64,000 bases of DNA from Caulobacteraceae bacterium (lineage in GTDB: Bacteria > Pseudomonadota > Alphaproteobacteria > Caulobacterales > Caulobacteraceae), in NCBI GenBank assembly GCA_025450315.1, contig JANWHQ010000014.1, positions 1 to 64,000 on the forward strand, read 5' to 3'. Positions 1-8,572 of the stretch are shown piece by piece. How positions within the stretch are numbered: the first letter of the stretch is position 1; every line of letters starts with the position of its first letter. The position numbers and the translations under genes are program-made. The notes beneath the pieces were generated by a model that was not told the origin of the DNA, ran no database searches, and saw nothing but the letters and a program-made list of their open reading frames with translations.

Positions 1-362
1 CGGGCCTGCCGGCCAGCCAGCTGTTCCCCGAGGCGGCGGCGGCCAACCGTCCGATCTTCTACCGGGACGGACGTCCGGCGTCGGTCGCCGAGGTCTACGA
101 CACCCTGACGCGGGGGGCGAACGAGCCCGTGCCCACGGCCCAGCCGGCGCCGTCGGAACCCGGCTTCGTGGAATACGCCTCGGCCCGGCGCACCGAGATC
201 CAGGAGCAGGAGCGCATGCTGGTCGACATGCTGCTGCGCGGCCCGATGGAGCCCGACCAGAGCGAAGGCGCCAGCCTGGGGAGCTCGCTGTTCTCCACCG
301 ACATGCTGAGGGTGCTGTCGGAAGCCCGCGACAGCGGCCGGTCGGGGCCCCGGTCTAGTTGA
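1..362 (+). CDS. C-terminal part of an unrecognised protein (partial)
   Basis: The reading frame is open from the left edge (first full codon at base 3) to a TGA at 360-362, so only the last ~120 residues are visible. The tail is acidic and Gln/Glu-rich in the middle and ends in a Ser/Arg/Pro-rich stretch. No catalytic motif is visible and I do not recognise the family. Its stop overlaps the 3' end of the convergent histidine kinase by 8 bases. An internal GTG at 129 could be a start, but the frame reads naturally through it from upstream, so I treat it as a truncated longer gene. Confidence 0.5.
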   Translation, partial: GLPASQLFPEAAAANRPIFYRDGRPASVAEVYDTLTRGANEPVPTAQPAPSEPGFVEYASARRTEIQEQERMLVDMLLRGPMEPDQSEGASLGSSLFSTDMLRVLSEARDSGRSGPRSS

Positions 363-2181
363 TCCGGCCTGCCGCGCGCGTCTCGAAAAGGTCGTCTCCC
401 TGCAGCGAGTCCAGGGCGGCGGCGACGGCGCGGGCGACGCCGGTGACGGTGGCGGGCTTGCGCAGGGCCTGATCGGCGCCGGCGGCGAGACAGGCTTCGG
501 CTTCCCCCGAATCCCCGCCCACCAGGGCGATCACCGGCGCGCCGTGGGTGGCCTCGGCCAGGGCGAAGACGTAGCCGGGGGCGTCGGGGCCGGTCATGCA
601 GGTCAGCCGGCCGCTGAGCACCACCAGGTCGAAGGGGCAGAACTCGGCCAACTCCAGCGCCCGCTGGCCGCCCTGGGCCTGGACTACCTGGTGGCCCAGC
701 TGCTCGAGGATCGAGCGCATCATGGCCGCGCCGAGGCCGTCGTCCTCGGCCAGCAGCACCCGGAGGCAGCGGACGGCGGGGATGGGCGCGATGGCGTCGA
801 AGTCGGCCGGCTCCTCGGCCGCGTCGGCCGGCGCGGCGACGGAGTCGAAGGGCAGCTCCAGCCAGAAGCGGCTGCCGACCCCCACCGCGCTCTCGGCGGA
901 GACCTCGCCCTGCATCAGCCGCGCCAGCTCGCGCGACAGCGACAGGCCGAGGCCCGCGCCGGAGACGCCCAGGCCGACCCGGTCGATACGGGCGAAGGGC
1001 TCGAAGGCCCGCTCCAGCTCCTCGGCCGAAAGCCCGGGGCCGGTGTCGGCCACCTCGAAGCGAAGGCGGTTGTCGCCGGCGCGCTGCACGCGGACCTCCA
1101 CGCGGCCGCGGGCGGTGTATTTGATGGCGTTGCCGACCAGGTTGGACAGCACCTGGCGCACGCGCACCGGGTCGCCGACGGCCGCGCCGATGCCCGAGGC
1201 CAGGCTCTCGTCGACGTGCAGCACCAGCTCCAGTCCCTTGGCGGCGGCCTTGGGACGGATCAGCAGCACGGTCGAGCGGGCCAGGCGGGCGGCGTCGAAG
1301 GGCCGCGTGGCGACCGCCAGGCGGCCGGCGCCGGCGGTCTCGGTGTCGAGGGTGGCGTTCAGCACTTCCAGCAGCTCGTTGGCGGCGTGCAGGGCGGCCG
1401 ACAGCTGCTCGCGGCTGGGCGCCGAGCGACCCCCGCTGGCGGCGGCCGACAGCACGTGGGTCACGCCCGACAGGCCGTTGCGGATCTCGTGCGACAGGGT
1501 GGCGAGGATCTGGGACTTGGACTTGGCCAGCTGCTCGGCGGCGTCCTGCGAGGCGGCCCGCTCGCCCATCAGCTGTTCGCGCTCGTGCGCCAGGGCGAAC
1601 TGGCGGCGCAGGATGCGGTTCATGGTCATGCAGAGGGCCATGGCGAAGGCCACCGCGCCCGCCGCGCCGGTGGCGGCCTGGACGTCGCCGATCAGCACCA
1701 GGGTCAGGACCGGCGCGGTCGCCACCAGCGGGAAGGTGACCAGCAGGCCGAGCAGCCAGGGCGAGGTGAAGAACAGGCAGGCCACGGCCGCCGCCACGTC
1801 CATCGACATCAGCACCGGCTCCACCGGGCCCGCGAAGGCGGCGAAGACGGCGATCTCGGCGACGGTCAGCGCCCAGGTGAGGCTGCCCGCCAGATGCAGA
1901 AGCGCGTTGAGCCTCGGGCCGGCCGGACGGACGCCCTTGGGCCCATAGCGGTTCACCGCGAGGTAGAAGCCGGCCCAGTTGAGGCTGAACTGGGCGAAGA
2001 TCAGCGACAGCCAGACCGCGTCGTCGGCATAGGCCGCGGCCCAGACGAACACCGGCAGCGCCACGCCGAAGAATCCCAGGGCGTAGGGCAGGAGCTCGCT
2101 CTGCGCCTTCAGCGCCCGTGCTTCCACCGGCTCGGCCAGCTCGGCTCCGGGCTGCAGCTCGTGTCCGTCCCGAAAAGTCAT
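355..2181 (-). CDS. Membrane hybrid sensor histidine kinase with degenerate C-terminal receiver
   Basis: 608 residues. About six hydrophobic segments (residues ~30-190) are followed by a short coiled linker, a HisKA domain with the H-box around His231 (LATLSHEIRN), and a HATPase_c domain with N-box (NLVGNAIKYT, ~348-356), DTGPGL and GAGLGLS motifs. A receiver-like domain covers ~472-600. The kinase core looks intact. The receiver keeps the acidic pair (AEDD) and the distal Lys (RKPA, ~575), but the position of the phospho-accepting Asp is Ser (DLVVLSGRL, ~523), so it probably cannot be phosphorylated in the usual way. It likely autophosphorylates at the inner membrane and passes phosphate to a separate partner. 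The signal sensed is unknown. Confidence 0.88.
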   Translation of the reverse strand: MTFRDGHELQPGAELAEPVEARALKAQSELLPYALGFFGVALPVFVWAAAYADDAVWLSLIFAQFSLNWAGFYLAVNRYGPKGVRPAGPRLNALLHLAGSLTWALTVAEIAVFAAFAGPVEPVLMSMDVAAAVACLFFTSPWLLGLLVTFPLVATAPVLTLVLIGDVQAATGAAGAVAFAMALCMTMNRILRRQFALAHEREQLMGERAASQDAAEQLAKSKSQILATLSHEIRNGLSGVTHVLSAAASGGRSAPSREQLSAALHAANELLEVLNATLDTETAGAGRLAVATRPFDAARLARSTVLLIRPKAAAKGLELVLHVDESLASGIGAAVGDPVRVRQVLSNLVGNAIKYTARGRVEVRVQRAGDNRLRFEVADTGPGLSAEELERAFEPFARIDRVGLGVSGAGLGLSLSRELARLMQGEVSAESAVGVGSRFWLELPFDSVAAPADAAEEPADFDAIAPIPAVRCLRVLLAEDDGLGAAMMRSILEQLGHQVVQAQGGQRALELAEFCPFDLVVLSGRLTCMTGPDAPGYVFALAEATHGAPVIALVGGDSGEAEACLAAGADQALRKPATVTGVARAVAAALDSLQGDDLFETRAAGRIN

Positions 2182-2375
2182 GGCGCCGCCCCTGCCTGGA
2201 AGCCTCGGACTCTACCGCCTCCAGGTTGTCGCCCCGTTAGGGTGGGTGGTTAACCGCCGATTGCTTGGGTGATTTTGGCCCCCGGCGGCCACGGCCAAGA
2301 CAACCACTCATTAAGCCTAATTTCGGATTATCGGCCTGGCCCCGCTTCGGGCCGGGGGCAGGGGGACTGACCACG

Positions 2376-3527
2376 ATGTCGACCACGCGCGCGGCGCTGA
2401 CCCAGGGCGACATCCTGAGCCTGATGCGGGGCGCCACCGTCGACGAGCGCGCCGCCGCCGCCCACAAGCTCTGCCGCCGCATCGACGAGATGGTCCTCAC
2501 CGAGGAGGACCGCGCCATCGCCTACGAGATCCTGCGGGTGATGGCCTCGGACGCCGCCGAGCTGGTGCGCCGGGCCCTGGCGGTGACCCTGAAGGCTTCG
2601 CCCCTGGTGCCGCACGACGTGGCGCTGAAGCTGGCGCGCGACGTGGAATCGGTCGCGGCCCCCATGCTCAGCTTCTCGCCGGTGTTCACCGACGAGGACC
2701 TGATCGAGATCATCCGCTACGCCGGCCCGGTCCGGCAGATCGCCATCGCCACCCGCGTCAGCCTGCCCGAGACGGTGACCGCCGCCCTGGTCGAGCACGG
2801 CGCCGAGGCGGCGGTGCGCACGGCCTGCGCCAACGACAACGCCACCTTCTCCGAGGACAGCCTGCAGAAGGCCATCTCGCGCTTCGCCAATTCCCAGCAG
2901 CTGCTGGCGTCGGTCGCCTATCGCCAGGCCTTGCCGCCATCAGTGTCCGAGCGGCTGGTGAACATGGTCTCCGACCAGGTGCGCGACCACTTGATCAACC
3001 ACCACGCCCTGCCGCCCGAGACGGCGCTGCAGATCGCCGTGGGCGCGCGCGAGCGGGCGACCATCGACCTGGTGGACCAGGCCGGCCGCGCCACCGACAT
3101 GGAGCGTTTCGTCGAGCACCTGCAGGTGGAAGAGCGGCTGACCGCGTCGCTGCTGCTTCGGGCCCTGGCGCACGGGCACATGACCTTCTTCGAATGGGCG
3201 GTGGCCGGCCTGGCCAAGGTGCCCCACCACCGGACCTGGCTGATGATCCACGACGCCGGGCCGCTGGGCCTTCGGGCCATCTACGAGCGCGCCGGGCTGC
3301 CGGTGCGCCTGTTCACCGCCTTCCGCGCCGGCGTCGACGCCTTCCACTCGATGGAATACGACGGCGGCGCGCGCGACCAGCAGCGCTTCCAGGAGCGGAT
3401 GCTGGAACGCTTCCTGACCCAGGCGACCCCAACGCCGCGCGAAGACCTCGACTATCTGCTCGAGAAGATGGACCGCCGTCCCGAGTCCCCGAAGAAGCTC
3501 TCGCGCAAGCTGGTCAAGGCCGGCTGA
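2376..3527 (+). CDS. DUF2336 domain protein
   Basis: About 383 residues and soluble, built of alpha-helical, HEAT-like repeats, as in the DUF2336 family common in Caulobacterales and Rhizobiales. The ATG at 2376 is chosen because a purine-rich ribosome site (CAGGGGGA) lies just upstream and the family signature (a helix beginning LTQGDIL) follows directly. The longer frame from 2265 is Arg/Pro-rich and not protein-like. The C-terminus is basic. No enzymatic motif is visible. The family has been linked to cell-envelope and signalling contexts but has no established biochemical activity. Confidence 0.85.
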   Translation: MSTTRAALTQGDILSLMRGATVDERAAAAHKLCRRIDEMVLTEEDRAIAYEILRVMASDAAELVRRALAVTLKASPLVPHDVALKLARDVESVAAPMLSFSPVFTDEDLIEIIRYAGPVRQIAIATRVSLPETVTAALVEHGAEAAVRTACANDNATFSEDSLQKAISRFANSQQLLASVAYRQALPPSVSERLVNMVSDQVRDHLINHHALPPETALQIAVGARERATIDLVDQAGRATDMERFVEHLQVEERLTASLLLRALAHGHMTFFEWAVAGLAKVPHHRTWLMIHDAGPLGLRAIYERAGLPVRLFTAFRAGVDAFHSMEYDGGARDQQRFQERMLERFLTQATPTPREDLDYLLEKMDRRPESPKKLSRKLVKAG

Positions 3528-3644
3528 CGGCCGCCCGGGACGAGACGGCGGCGATGAAGCATTCGTCATTTTCGCCGGAGCGACTCGCGCGCTAAACCAG
3601 GGGTGGCCGCGCCATTCCCCCGGCGCGTCCTTGCAGGTTGGGCA

Positions 3645-3839
3645 GTGCAGTCGAACTTTGAGATCAACACCCGCGACGACGGGGAGGTGGAGGTCGTGGT
3701 GCGCCCTTCGGGCGCGCGCCCGATCCGGCTGGTCGGCTTCGCCTCGCAACGATCGGCGGAGGAGTGGGTCCGAACTCGCGTCGCGCGCGAGGATCGCCAT
3801 CTTGCGGCGCCGCCGGCGGCCGGGCCGCGGCTCTACTGA
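3645..3839 (+). CDS. Small hypothetical protein
   Basis: 64 residues from a GTG at 3645 that has AGGTTGGG upstream. The core (FEINTRDDGEVEVVVRP then IRLVGF) reads as a short beta-rich fold, and a helix (SAEEWVRTRV) follows. No signal peptide or membrane segment. An alternative GTG at 3603 would add a basic leader that looks less natural. Function unknown. It is convergent with the small membrane protein at 3849. Confidence 0.55.
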   Translation: MQSNFEINTRDDGEVEVVVRPSGARPIRLVGFASQRSAEEWVRTRVAREDRHLAAPPAAGPRLY

Positions 3840-3848
3840 GCCGGAAGG

Positions 3849-4127
3849 TCAGGACCTGATCGCCGAGGGGCCTTCGTCCGCGGCGGGAGAGGAGGCGGCC
3901 GGCACGCTGACCGCCAGGGCCTCGCCGCGCTGGGCGCCGGGCTCGGCCCGCCAGAACGCCAGCGTCGCGGCGACCATGGCCAGGCCCACGAACGCCCAGG
4001 CGGCGCGGCGGCGCATGCCGGGCAGCCTGAGGCTCGAACCATCGCCGAGCAGGTCGAGGCCCTCGGTCCCGCGGCGCCGGCCGAGGCGGGCGGACCTGTA
4101 CTCGGATTTCCACTGCGTCCGGTTCAT
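3849..4127 (-). CDS. Small single-pass membrane protein
   Basis: 92 residues starting at an ATG with a strong Shine-Dalgarno (GGAGGAGAC) immediately upstream, which decides the start against the much longer frame reaching 4949. A basic N-terminal half (MNRTQWKSEYRSARLGRRR) is followed by one hydrophobic segment (AAWAFVGLAMVAATLAFW) and a short Ala/Ser/Pro tail. This predicts an inner-membrane protein with a cytoplasmic basic N-terminus. The function is not recognised. Confidence 0.6.
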   Translation of the reverse strand: MNRTQWKSEYRSARLGRRRGTEGLDLLGDGSSLRLPGMRRRAAWAFVGLAMVAATLAFWRAEPGAQRGEALAVSVPAASSPAADEGPSAIRS

Positions 4128-4319
4128 GTCTCCTCCAACGCACAGCCTACGCCCGTGGGCCACAGGGCGGATCACAAGTTTCCGGGAGCGGTCCGTGATC
4201 GGCGGCGCGATGCGGGCGGCTGCAAGCGAGCGGCAGGGCGTTGGAGCGCGTCGGCCGCCCATGGCGCCGGGGCGGCCCGACTGCCAATCTGGGCGCGGGC
4301 CTGGGCAGGAGAGCCGACG

Positions 4320-4808
4320 CTGAAAGCCTCGTTCGCGCCGGTGACCGACGTCCGCACCCGGCTGCTGGTGCTGGGCAGCCTGCCCGGCGAGGTCTCGCTG
4401 GCCCGGGGCCAGTACTACGCCCACCCGCAGAACCAGTTCTGGCGGCTGATGGCCGAGGTCACCGGCCGGCCGCTGCCGGCGATGGCTTACGAGGCGCGGT
4501 TGGCGGCCCTGCTGGAGGCCGGCGTCGGGCTCTGGGACGTGATCGCCACCGCCGAGCGGGCGGGCAGCCTGGACGGCGCCATCCGGGCGCACCAGCCCAA
4601 CGCCCTGGGCGCGCTGGCGGCCGGGCTGCCGCGACTGCAGGCCATCGCCTTCAACGGCGGCAAGGCCGCCGCGATCGGGCGCAAGGCGCTGGCCGGCCTT
4701 GAGGACTGGGCGCTGGTCGACCTGCCCTCGAGCAGCCCCGCCTACACCCGCCCGTTCGCCGAGAAACTGGCGGCGTGGAAGGTGCTGGCGGCGATTGTTC
4801 AGGCCTGA
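4320..4808 (+). CDS. DNA-deoxyinosine/uracil glycosylase-like protein (UDG superfamily, family 6)
   Basis: About 162 residues. LVLGSLPGE near the N-terminus, YYAHPQNQFWRL, GLWDVI and LPSSSPA near the C-terminus are the UDG-fold motifs seen in hypoxanthine-DNA glycosylases (Hdg). Such enzymes excise deaminated bases in base-excision repair. The conserved region begins right at the usual family start, but no ATG, GTG or TTG lies there. A CTG at 4320 has AGGAG at 4307-4311 with good spacing and is my preferred start. Alternatives are a GTG at 4341 without a ribosome site, or an unnatural 55-residue extension from 4155. Confidence 0.8.
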   Translation: MKASFAPVTDVRTRLLVLGSLPGEVSLARGQYYAHPQNQFWRLMAEVTGRPLPAMAYEARLAALLEAGVGLWDVIATAERAGSLDGAIRAHQPNALGALAAGLPRLQAIAFNGGKAAAIGRKALAGLEDWALVDLPSSSPAYTRPFAEKLAAWKVLAAIVQA

Positions 4809-4872
4809 GGCGAAGCCCTGGACCGTCGCGGCGAAGCGTGATGACGTCGCAGCATCTTCCGATCTTCGACCG

Positions 4873-6048
4873 GTGATCGCCTTGAGCGCCGAACCACCCG
4901 CCCGATCGCCACGGTTGCCCGGGCTCGACCTGCTGCGCGCGGCGGCCATCGCGTGGGTGATGCTCTACCACCTGGCCGTGCTGGGGCTGATCGCGTCCAC
5001 GACCTGGCTGGTCCGCTTCGGCTGGATGGGCGTGGACCTGTTCTTCGTGCTCAGCGGCTTCCTGATCGCCGGCCAGCTGCTGCGGCCCTGGGCCAGGGGC
5101 GAGACGCCGAGCCTGCGCCGCTTCTTCGCGCGCCGACTGCTGCGGACCCTGCCGGCCTATTGGGTGGTGCTGGCGATCTACCTGCTGGTTCCGGTCCTGC
5201 GCGAAACCCCGCACCTGCAGCCGGTGTGGGTGTTCCTGAGCTTCACCCAGAACCTGGTGCTCGGCCACCAGCCCAACGCCTTCTCCCACGCCTGGTCGCT
5301 GAGCGTGGAGGAGCAGTTCTATCTGGCTCTGCCGCTGGTCCTGTTGGCGCTATGGGTGCGTCCGAGCGCCCGGGCCGCGATCCTGGCGATGCTCGCGGTG
5401 CTGGTCGGCGGCATGTGCCTGAGGGCCTGGCTGTGGACGCACCAGGTCGTCGGGCCGGACGGCCAGATCCACGACATGCGGTACATGCGGCTGATCTACT
5501 ATCCGACCTGGTCGCGCCTGGACGGCCTCTTGGCCGGCGTGGCCGCGGCGGCGATTAAGCTGTTCCGGCCCCGGCTCTGGGACAAGGTCACGGCGCGGCC
5601 GAACCTGCTGCTGGCCCTGGGCGCCTTGACCGTGATCGCCTCCAGCTGGCTGTTCGGCGGCCAGATCGCGGGCTTCTGGGGCGCGACGTTCGGCTACCCG
5701 CTGCTGGCGCTGGGCCTGGGCGCCATGGTGATGGGCGCCAGCGCGCCCGAGTCGATCATCGGCCGGCGCGCCATTCCAGGCGCGGGCTGGGTCGCGGCGG
5801 CGTCCTACAGCCTCTATCTCAGCCACAAGATGGTGTTCCACGCGGTGAGCGCGGGACTCGCGCCGATCCCGGCCGATTGGAAGCCCCTGGCCCCGGTGCT
5901 GGCCGTGGCCTTGGCCGCGCCCGCCGGCGTGGCGCTCCACCTTCTGGTGGAGCGGCCGTTCCTGAAGCTGCGCGACCGGCTGAGCGGACCCTCGCGCAGC
6001 TCCCTTTCGGCGGAGGCGGCGCCGAGGCTCGCCACCGTCGAACCCTAG
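4873..6048 (+). CDS. Acyltransferase family 3 membrane protein
   Basis: About 391 residues with around ten hydrophobic segments. The family signatures are an N-terminal LPGLDLLRAAAI followed by a His (MLYHL), VDLFFVLSGFLI, and the SHAWSLSVEEQFYL block. These OafA/YrhL-like inner-membrane enzymes O-acylate surface polysaccharides or other extracytoplasmic substrates. The acceptor cannot be predicted here. Start uncertain: GTG at 4873 or TTG at 4882, neither with a clear ribosome site. It follows the glycosylase gene by ~65 bases on the same strand. No SGNH domain is fused. Confidence 0.85.
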   Translation: MIALSAEPPARSPRLPGLDLLRAAAIAWVMLYHLAVLGLIASTTWLVRFGWMGVDLFFVLSGFLIAGQLLRPWARGETPSLRRFFARRLLRTLPAYWVVLAIYLLVPVLRETPHLQPVWVFLSFTQNLVLGHQPNAFSHAWSLSVEEQFYLALPLVLLALWVRPSARAAILAMLAVLVGGMCLRAWLWTHQVVGPDGQIHDMRYMRLIYYPTWSRLDGLLAGVAAAAIKLFRPRLWDKVTARPNLLLALGALTVIASSWLFGGQIAGFWGATFGYPLLALGLGAMVMGASAPESIIGRRAIPGAGWVAAASYSLYLSHKMVFHAVSAGLAPIPADWKPLAPVLAVALAAPAGVALHLLVERPFLKLRDRLSGPSRSSLSAEAAPRLATVEP

Positions 6049-6109
6049 GCTCGACCGTGGCCGGCCGCTGTGCTCAAACTCCGTCCGTCATGAGACTGGG
6101 AGGATGGCC

Positions 6110-6814
6110 ATGGCGAGAAGGATGATCTGGGCCGGCGCGGCCATGCTGTGCGCGGCCGCCGCCCTGGCGGGATGCCAGAAGAACGCGGCCGAGGAGGCCT
6201 CGGCCTCCTCGGCGGCCCCGGCGTCGGAGGCCGCGGCCAACGTGCAGCCGCAGTTCGGGGGCGGGGTGGTCAATGGCCTGGCCGGCCAGACCCTGACCGT
6301 GATGGCCCAGGGCGCGCCGGTGACCTACCAGCTGACCCCCTCCACGGCCATCATGGTGACCCACAAAGGCACGCTGGCCGACATCAAGCCCGGCAGCTTC
6401 CTGGGGACCACCAACACACCCTCGGCCGACGGCTCGGGCCTGTCCACCGAGGTGCACATCTTCCCGCCGGGCGTGAAGATCGGCGAGGGGGACCGGCCGA
6501 TGGGGCCGGCGCCGGCCAGCGGCCAGGCCACGCGGATGACCAACGGCACGGTCTCCGCCGCCAGTCCCGCCGCCGGCGGCCAGCGCATGACCAACGGCGC
6601 GGCCGGCAATGTGGCGACCACCTCGCAGGGCGTCCAGATGGACGTGGCCTACCAGGACGGGACTCGCCATATCGTGGTCACTCCGACCACCCCGATCACC
6701 GTGATGAGCTCGGCCAAGCCCGAGGACCTGAAGCCGGGGACCAATGTGCTGGTCGGCTATGTGCCGGGCCCGGGCGGGACCAAGACCGCGAGCTTCATCA
6801 ACATCCAGCCGTAG
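6110..6814 (+). CDS. Lipoprotein with repeated beta-rich domain
   Basis: 234 residues. The ATG at 6110 is preferred over 6104 because GGGAGG ends at 6102. It has a signal peptide with a lipobox (ALAGC), then an Ala/Ser linker. Two similar beta-rich blocks follow (around TVMAQGAPVTYQL and VQMDVAYQDGTRHIVV), each followed by a 'xIKPGxxL' or 'LKPGTNV' motif. Between them, MTNG occurs twice in an Ala/Gly-rich linker. The repeated layout resembles DUF5666-type beta domains, which is a tentative match. Probably a membrane-anchored envelope lipoprotein of unknown function. Confidence 0.65.
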   Translation: MARRMIWAGAAMLCAAAALAGCQKNAAEEASASSAAPASEAAANVQPQFGGGVVNGLAGQTLTVMAQGAPVTYQLTPSTAIMVTHKGTLADIKPGSFLGTTNTPSADGSGLSTEVHIFPPGVKIGEGDRPMGPAPASGQATRMTNGTVSAASPAAGGQRMTNGAAGNVATTSQGVQMDVAYQDGTRHIVVTPTTPITVMSSAKPEDLKPGTNVLVGYVPGPGGTKTASFINIQP

Positions 6815-6849
6815 GCGCAAGGATGGCGGGCTGAACCGGGAGACCCGCC

Positions 6850-7362
6850 ATCGATCCCGCCGACCTGCGTCCGGACTGCGACCGCTGCGCGGCCCTCTGC
6901 TGCGTGGGGCCCGCGTTCGACCGGTCGGACGAGTTCGCCATCGACAAGCCGGCCTGCGTGGCCTGCCCGAACCTCGACGAGGAGGATGGCTGCAGCATCC
7001 ACCACCGGCTGGAGAAGGCCGGCTTCCGGGGCTGCATCCTCTACGACTGCCTGGGGGCGGGCCAGAGGGTGGTGCAGGAGCTCTACGCCGGCCGGTCCTG
7101 GCGCGCCGATCCCGACCTGCTGCCCGAGATGTGGCGGGCCCTGACCTCCCTGCGCGGGGTGCACGAGCTGATCCTGCTGCTGGCCACCGCCGCCAAGGCG
7201 CCGCTGTCGGTCGCGGAACGCCGGACGCTGGAGGCGCTGCAGGCCGAGCTCGAACCGGCAGGAGGATGGACGCCGGAGAGCCTGGAGGCCTTCGCCGCCG
7301 GCCCGGTTCCGGGACGCGTGCGCGCGTTCCTGAGGTCGCTGCAGACCTATTTCGCCCGATGA
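6850..7362 (+). CDS. Cysteine-cluster protein (YkgJ-like zinc/Fe-S cluster)
   Basis: About 170 residues. The N-terminus carries CDRCAALCC, then CVACPNL, CSIHHRL, GFRGCILYDCLGAGQ. This cysteine pattern is typical of the cluster found ahead of pentapeptide repeats in some proteins; no pentapeptide repeats follow here. The cysteines begin upstream of the first standard start (GTG 6904), and the frame is open only from 6835, so translation probably starts at a rare codon. ATC at 6850 has GGGAGA at the right distance, and CTG at 6859 is the other option. The metal-binding role is inferred from the cysteines. Confidence 0.6.
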   Translation: MDPADLRPDCDRCAALCCVGPAFDRSDEFAIDKPACVACPNLDEEDGCSIHHRLEKAGFRGCILYDCLGAGQRVVQELYAGRSWRADPDLLPEMWRALTSLRGVHELILLLATAAKAPLSVAERRTLEALQAELEPAGGWTPESLEAFAAGPVPGRVRAFLRSLQTYFAR

Positions 7363-7449
7363 GCATTCGCGTCTCGGACTGCCGATTAGAGCGAGCCTAG
7401 CTTCTGCGCCGCCGCGGCAAACTTCCGGAAATTTCCGACCGGAAGACCG

Positions 7450-8016
7450 ATGAACGCACACGGTCCATTTCAGCCAAACGCTCCAGCCTCCGCACCGCTC
7501 GGATATTCATTTTCGCCGACACCCGGCGACTATGCAGCTGCGATCCTCGCCCTTCCTAGGTCGAATGATTTCGGAACCTGGCCCGGGATTGCTGCGCAGC
7601 AGCCCTTGGCGCCGGATTGGTCAAATCCGGATGACTGGTTACCGTATCTCCGGCCACCATGGCTGCGCGACGAGGCGGCGCACTCGAACGACAAAAGAGA
7701 CGAGACTGCAGAGCCAGTTTTCGGAGCCTTTGTCCGGCGACCTTCGGCTTCCCATAGATCAGATCAGTCTGAATACGCAGAACGCCAGAGCTCAGCGGCT
7801 ACTGGTCCGCTTGGAGACGGCCGCCTGCGCGATAACGCCGGGCCCCTGCCGCAAACCATCCAATTGGCGGCGGGAACGTGCGATCTCTGCCACAATGACG
7901 TGGTTGCCCCTCGCAACTTGAGCCACCCCCGCCGTTTTCGCCGGTTCCGACGGTACGAAACGCCACCAAAACCGACCCGCCACAATGCGGTATACAGTAT
8001 GATCGGGACGCCATAG
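7450..8016 (+). CDS. Hypothetical Pro/Ala-rich protein, possible effector remnant
   Basis: 188 residues in a lower-G+C patch. The first ~80 residues are proline-rich, unstructured and acidic. The C-terminal third is basic with CDLC and an Arg/His-rich run. The N-terminal style (short helices separated by Pro linkers) recalls the effector genes at 18199 and 37000, and a small gene follows at once. Codon use weakens after ~residue 90, so the 3' half may be frameshifted. No family is recognised and no enzyme motif is visible. Confidence 0.35.
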   Translation: MNAHGPFQPNAPASAPLGYSFSPTPGDYAAAILALPRSNDFGTWPGIAAQQPLAPDWSNPDDWLPYLRPPWLRDEAAHSNDKRDETAEPVFGAFVRRPSASHRSDQSEYAERQSSAATGPLGDGRLRDNAGPLPQTIQLAAGTCDLCHNDVVAPRNLSHPRRFRRFRRYETPPKPTRHNAVYSMIGTP

Positions 8017-8128
8017 TCTGCGGCCGGCGCAAGACTCGCACATGTTGGGAGAGCGCCAGCGCAAGATTGGCTCATTGCCTACACACAGGAGAGGTGGGGT
8101 TTCCCCCTCTAAGGCCTTGATCGAGAAG

Positions 8129-8455
8129 ATGATGGAAGTCATCGCAAGAACAAAGCTCGACGCTCGGGGTAGCGACCGGGGGATCGAGGTAAGAATATTC
8201 AAGCCGATCTTCAACAAGGATCATGACGTTTGGTCTTGCAGGATTGAGGTGGATCCACCCATATCGTTCTACATAGATATCAATGGTGCAGACAGCCTCC
8301 AGTCGTTGGTGCTGGCGTTAAGAGCTGTCTCGAGCTGTCTATATGGGTCGGAGCTGTATCGAAAATCTCTCATCGGAATGAATGGCGAATTTGGAGGGAA
8401 TTTATTCTTGCCCGCGCCGCATGACTTGCTGGGCATCGCTCCGTTTCCATTCTGA
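8129..8455 (+). CDS. DUF6968-like small protein
   Basis: 108 residues. IARTKLDARGSDRGIEVRIFKP, then WSCRIEVDPP and the helix SLQSLVLALRAVSSCLYGSELY match, by eye, the small soluble DUF6968 family of alphaproteobacteria. ATG at 8129 or 8132 fits the usual family start; an upstream ATG at 8042 adds a basic leader without a ribosome site. Function unknown. Its place directly after a possible effector remnant would fit an immunity role, but that is speculation. Base composition is more A+T-rich than the flanks. Confidence 0.55.
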   Translation: MMEVIARTKLDARGSDRGIEVRIFKPIFNKDHDVWSCRIEVDPPISFYIDINGADSLQSLVLALRAVSSCLYGSELYRKSLIGMNGEFGGNLFLPAPHDLLGIAPFPF

Positions 8456-8572
8456 GCCAGCCAAGGAGTAGGGAAGACCTCCAAGAGCACTGAGGTCGGC
8501 GCTTAAGGTCGGGTCTCGCGAACGCGTGCGCCGCGCCTCGACGGCGCCGCGCCCATGTGCTTTAGCCGCCTC

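Noticed and set aside
544-2253. Long plus-strand frame opposite the hybrid histidine kinase
   Set aside because: Gly/Arg/Gln/His-rich shadow composition and full overlap with a gene of clear domain structure.
2240-2375. CtrA-type TTAA-N7-TTAA site upstream of the DUF2336 gene
   Set aside because: TTAA-like triplets occur but not at the required spacing.
7384-7402. TTAG-N7-CTAG upstream of gene 7450 as another phage-regulon dyad
   Set aside because: The second half-site is CTAG, and no TAGSCT element follows at 17 bases.
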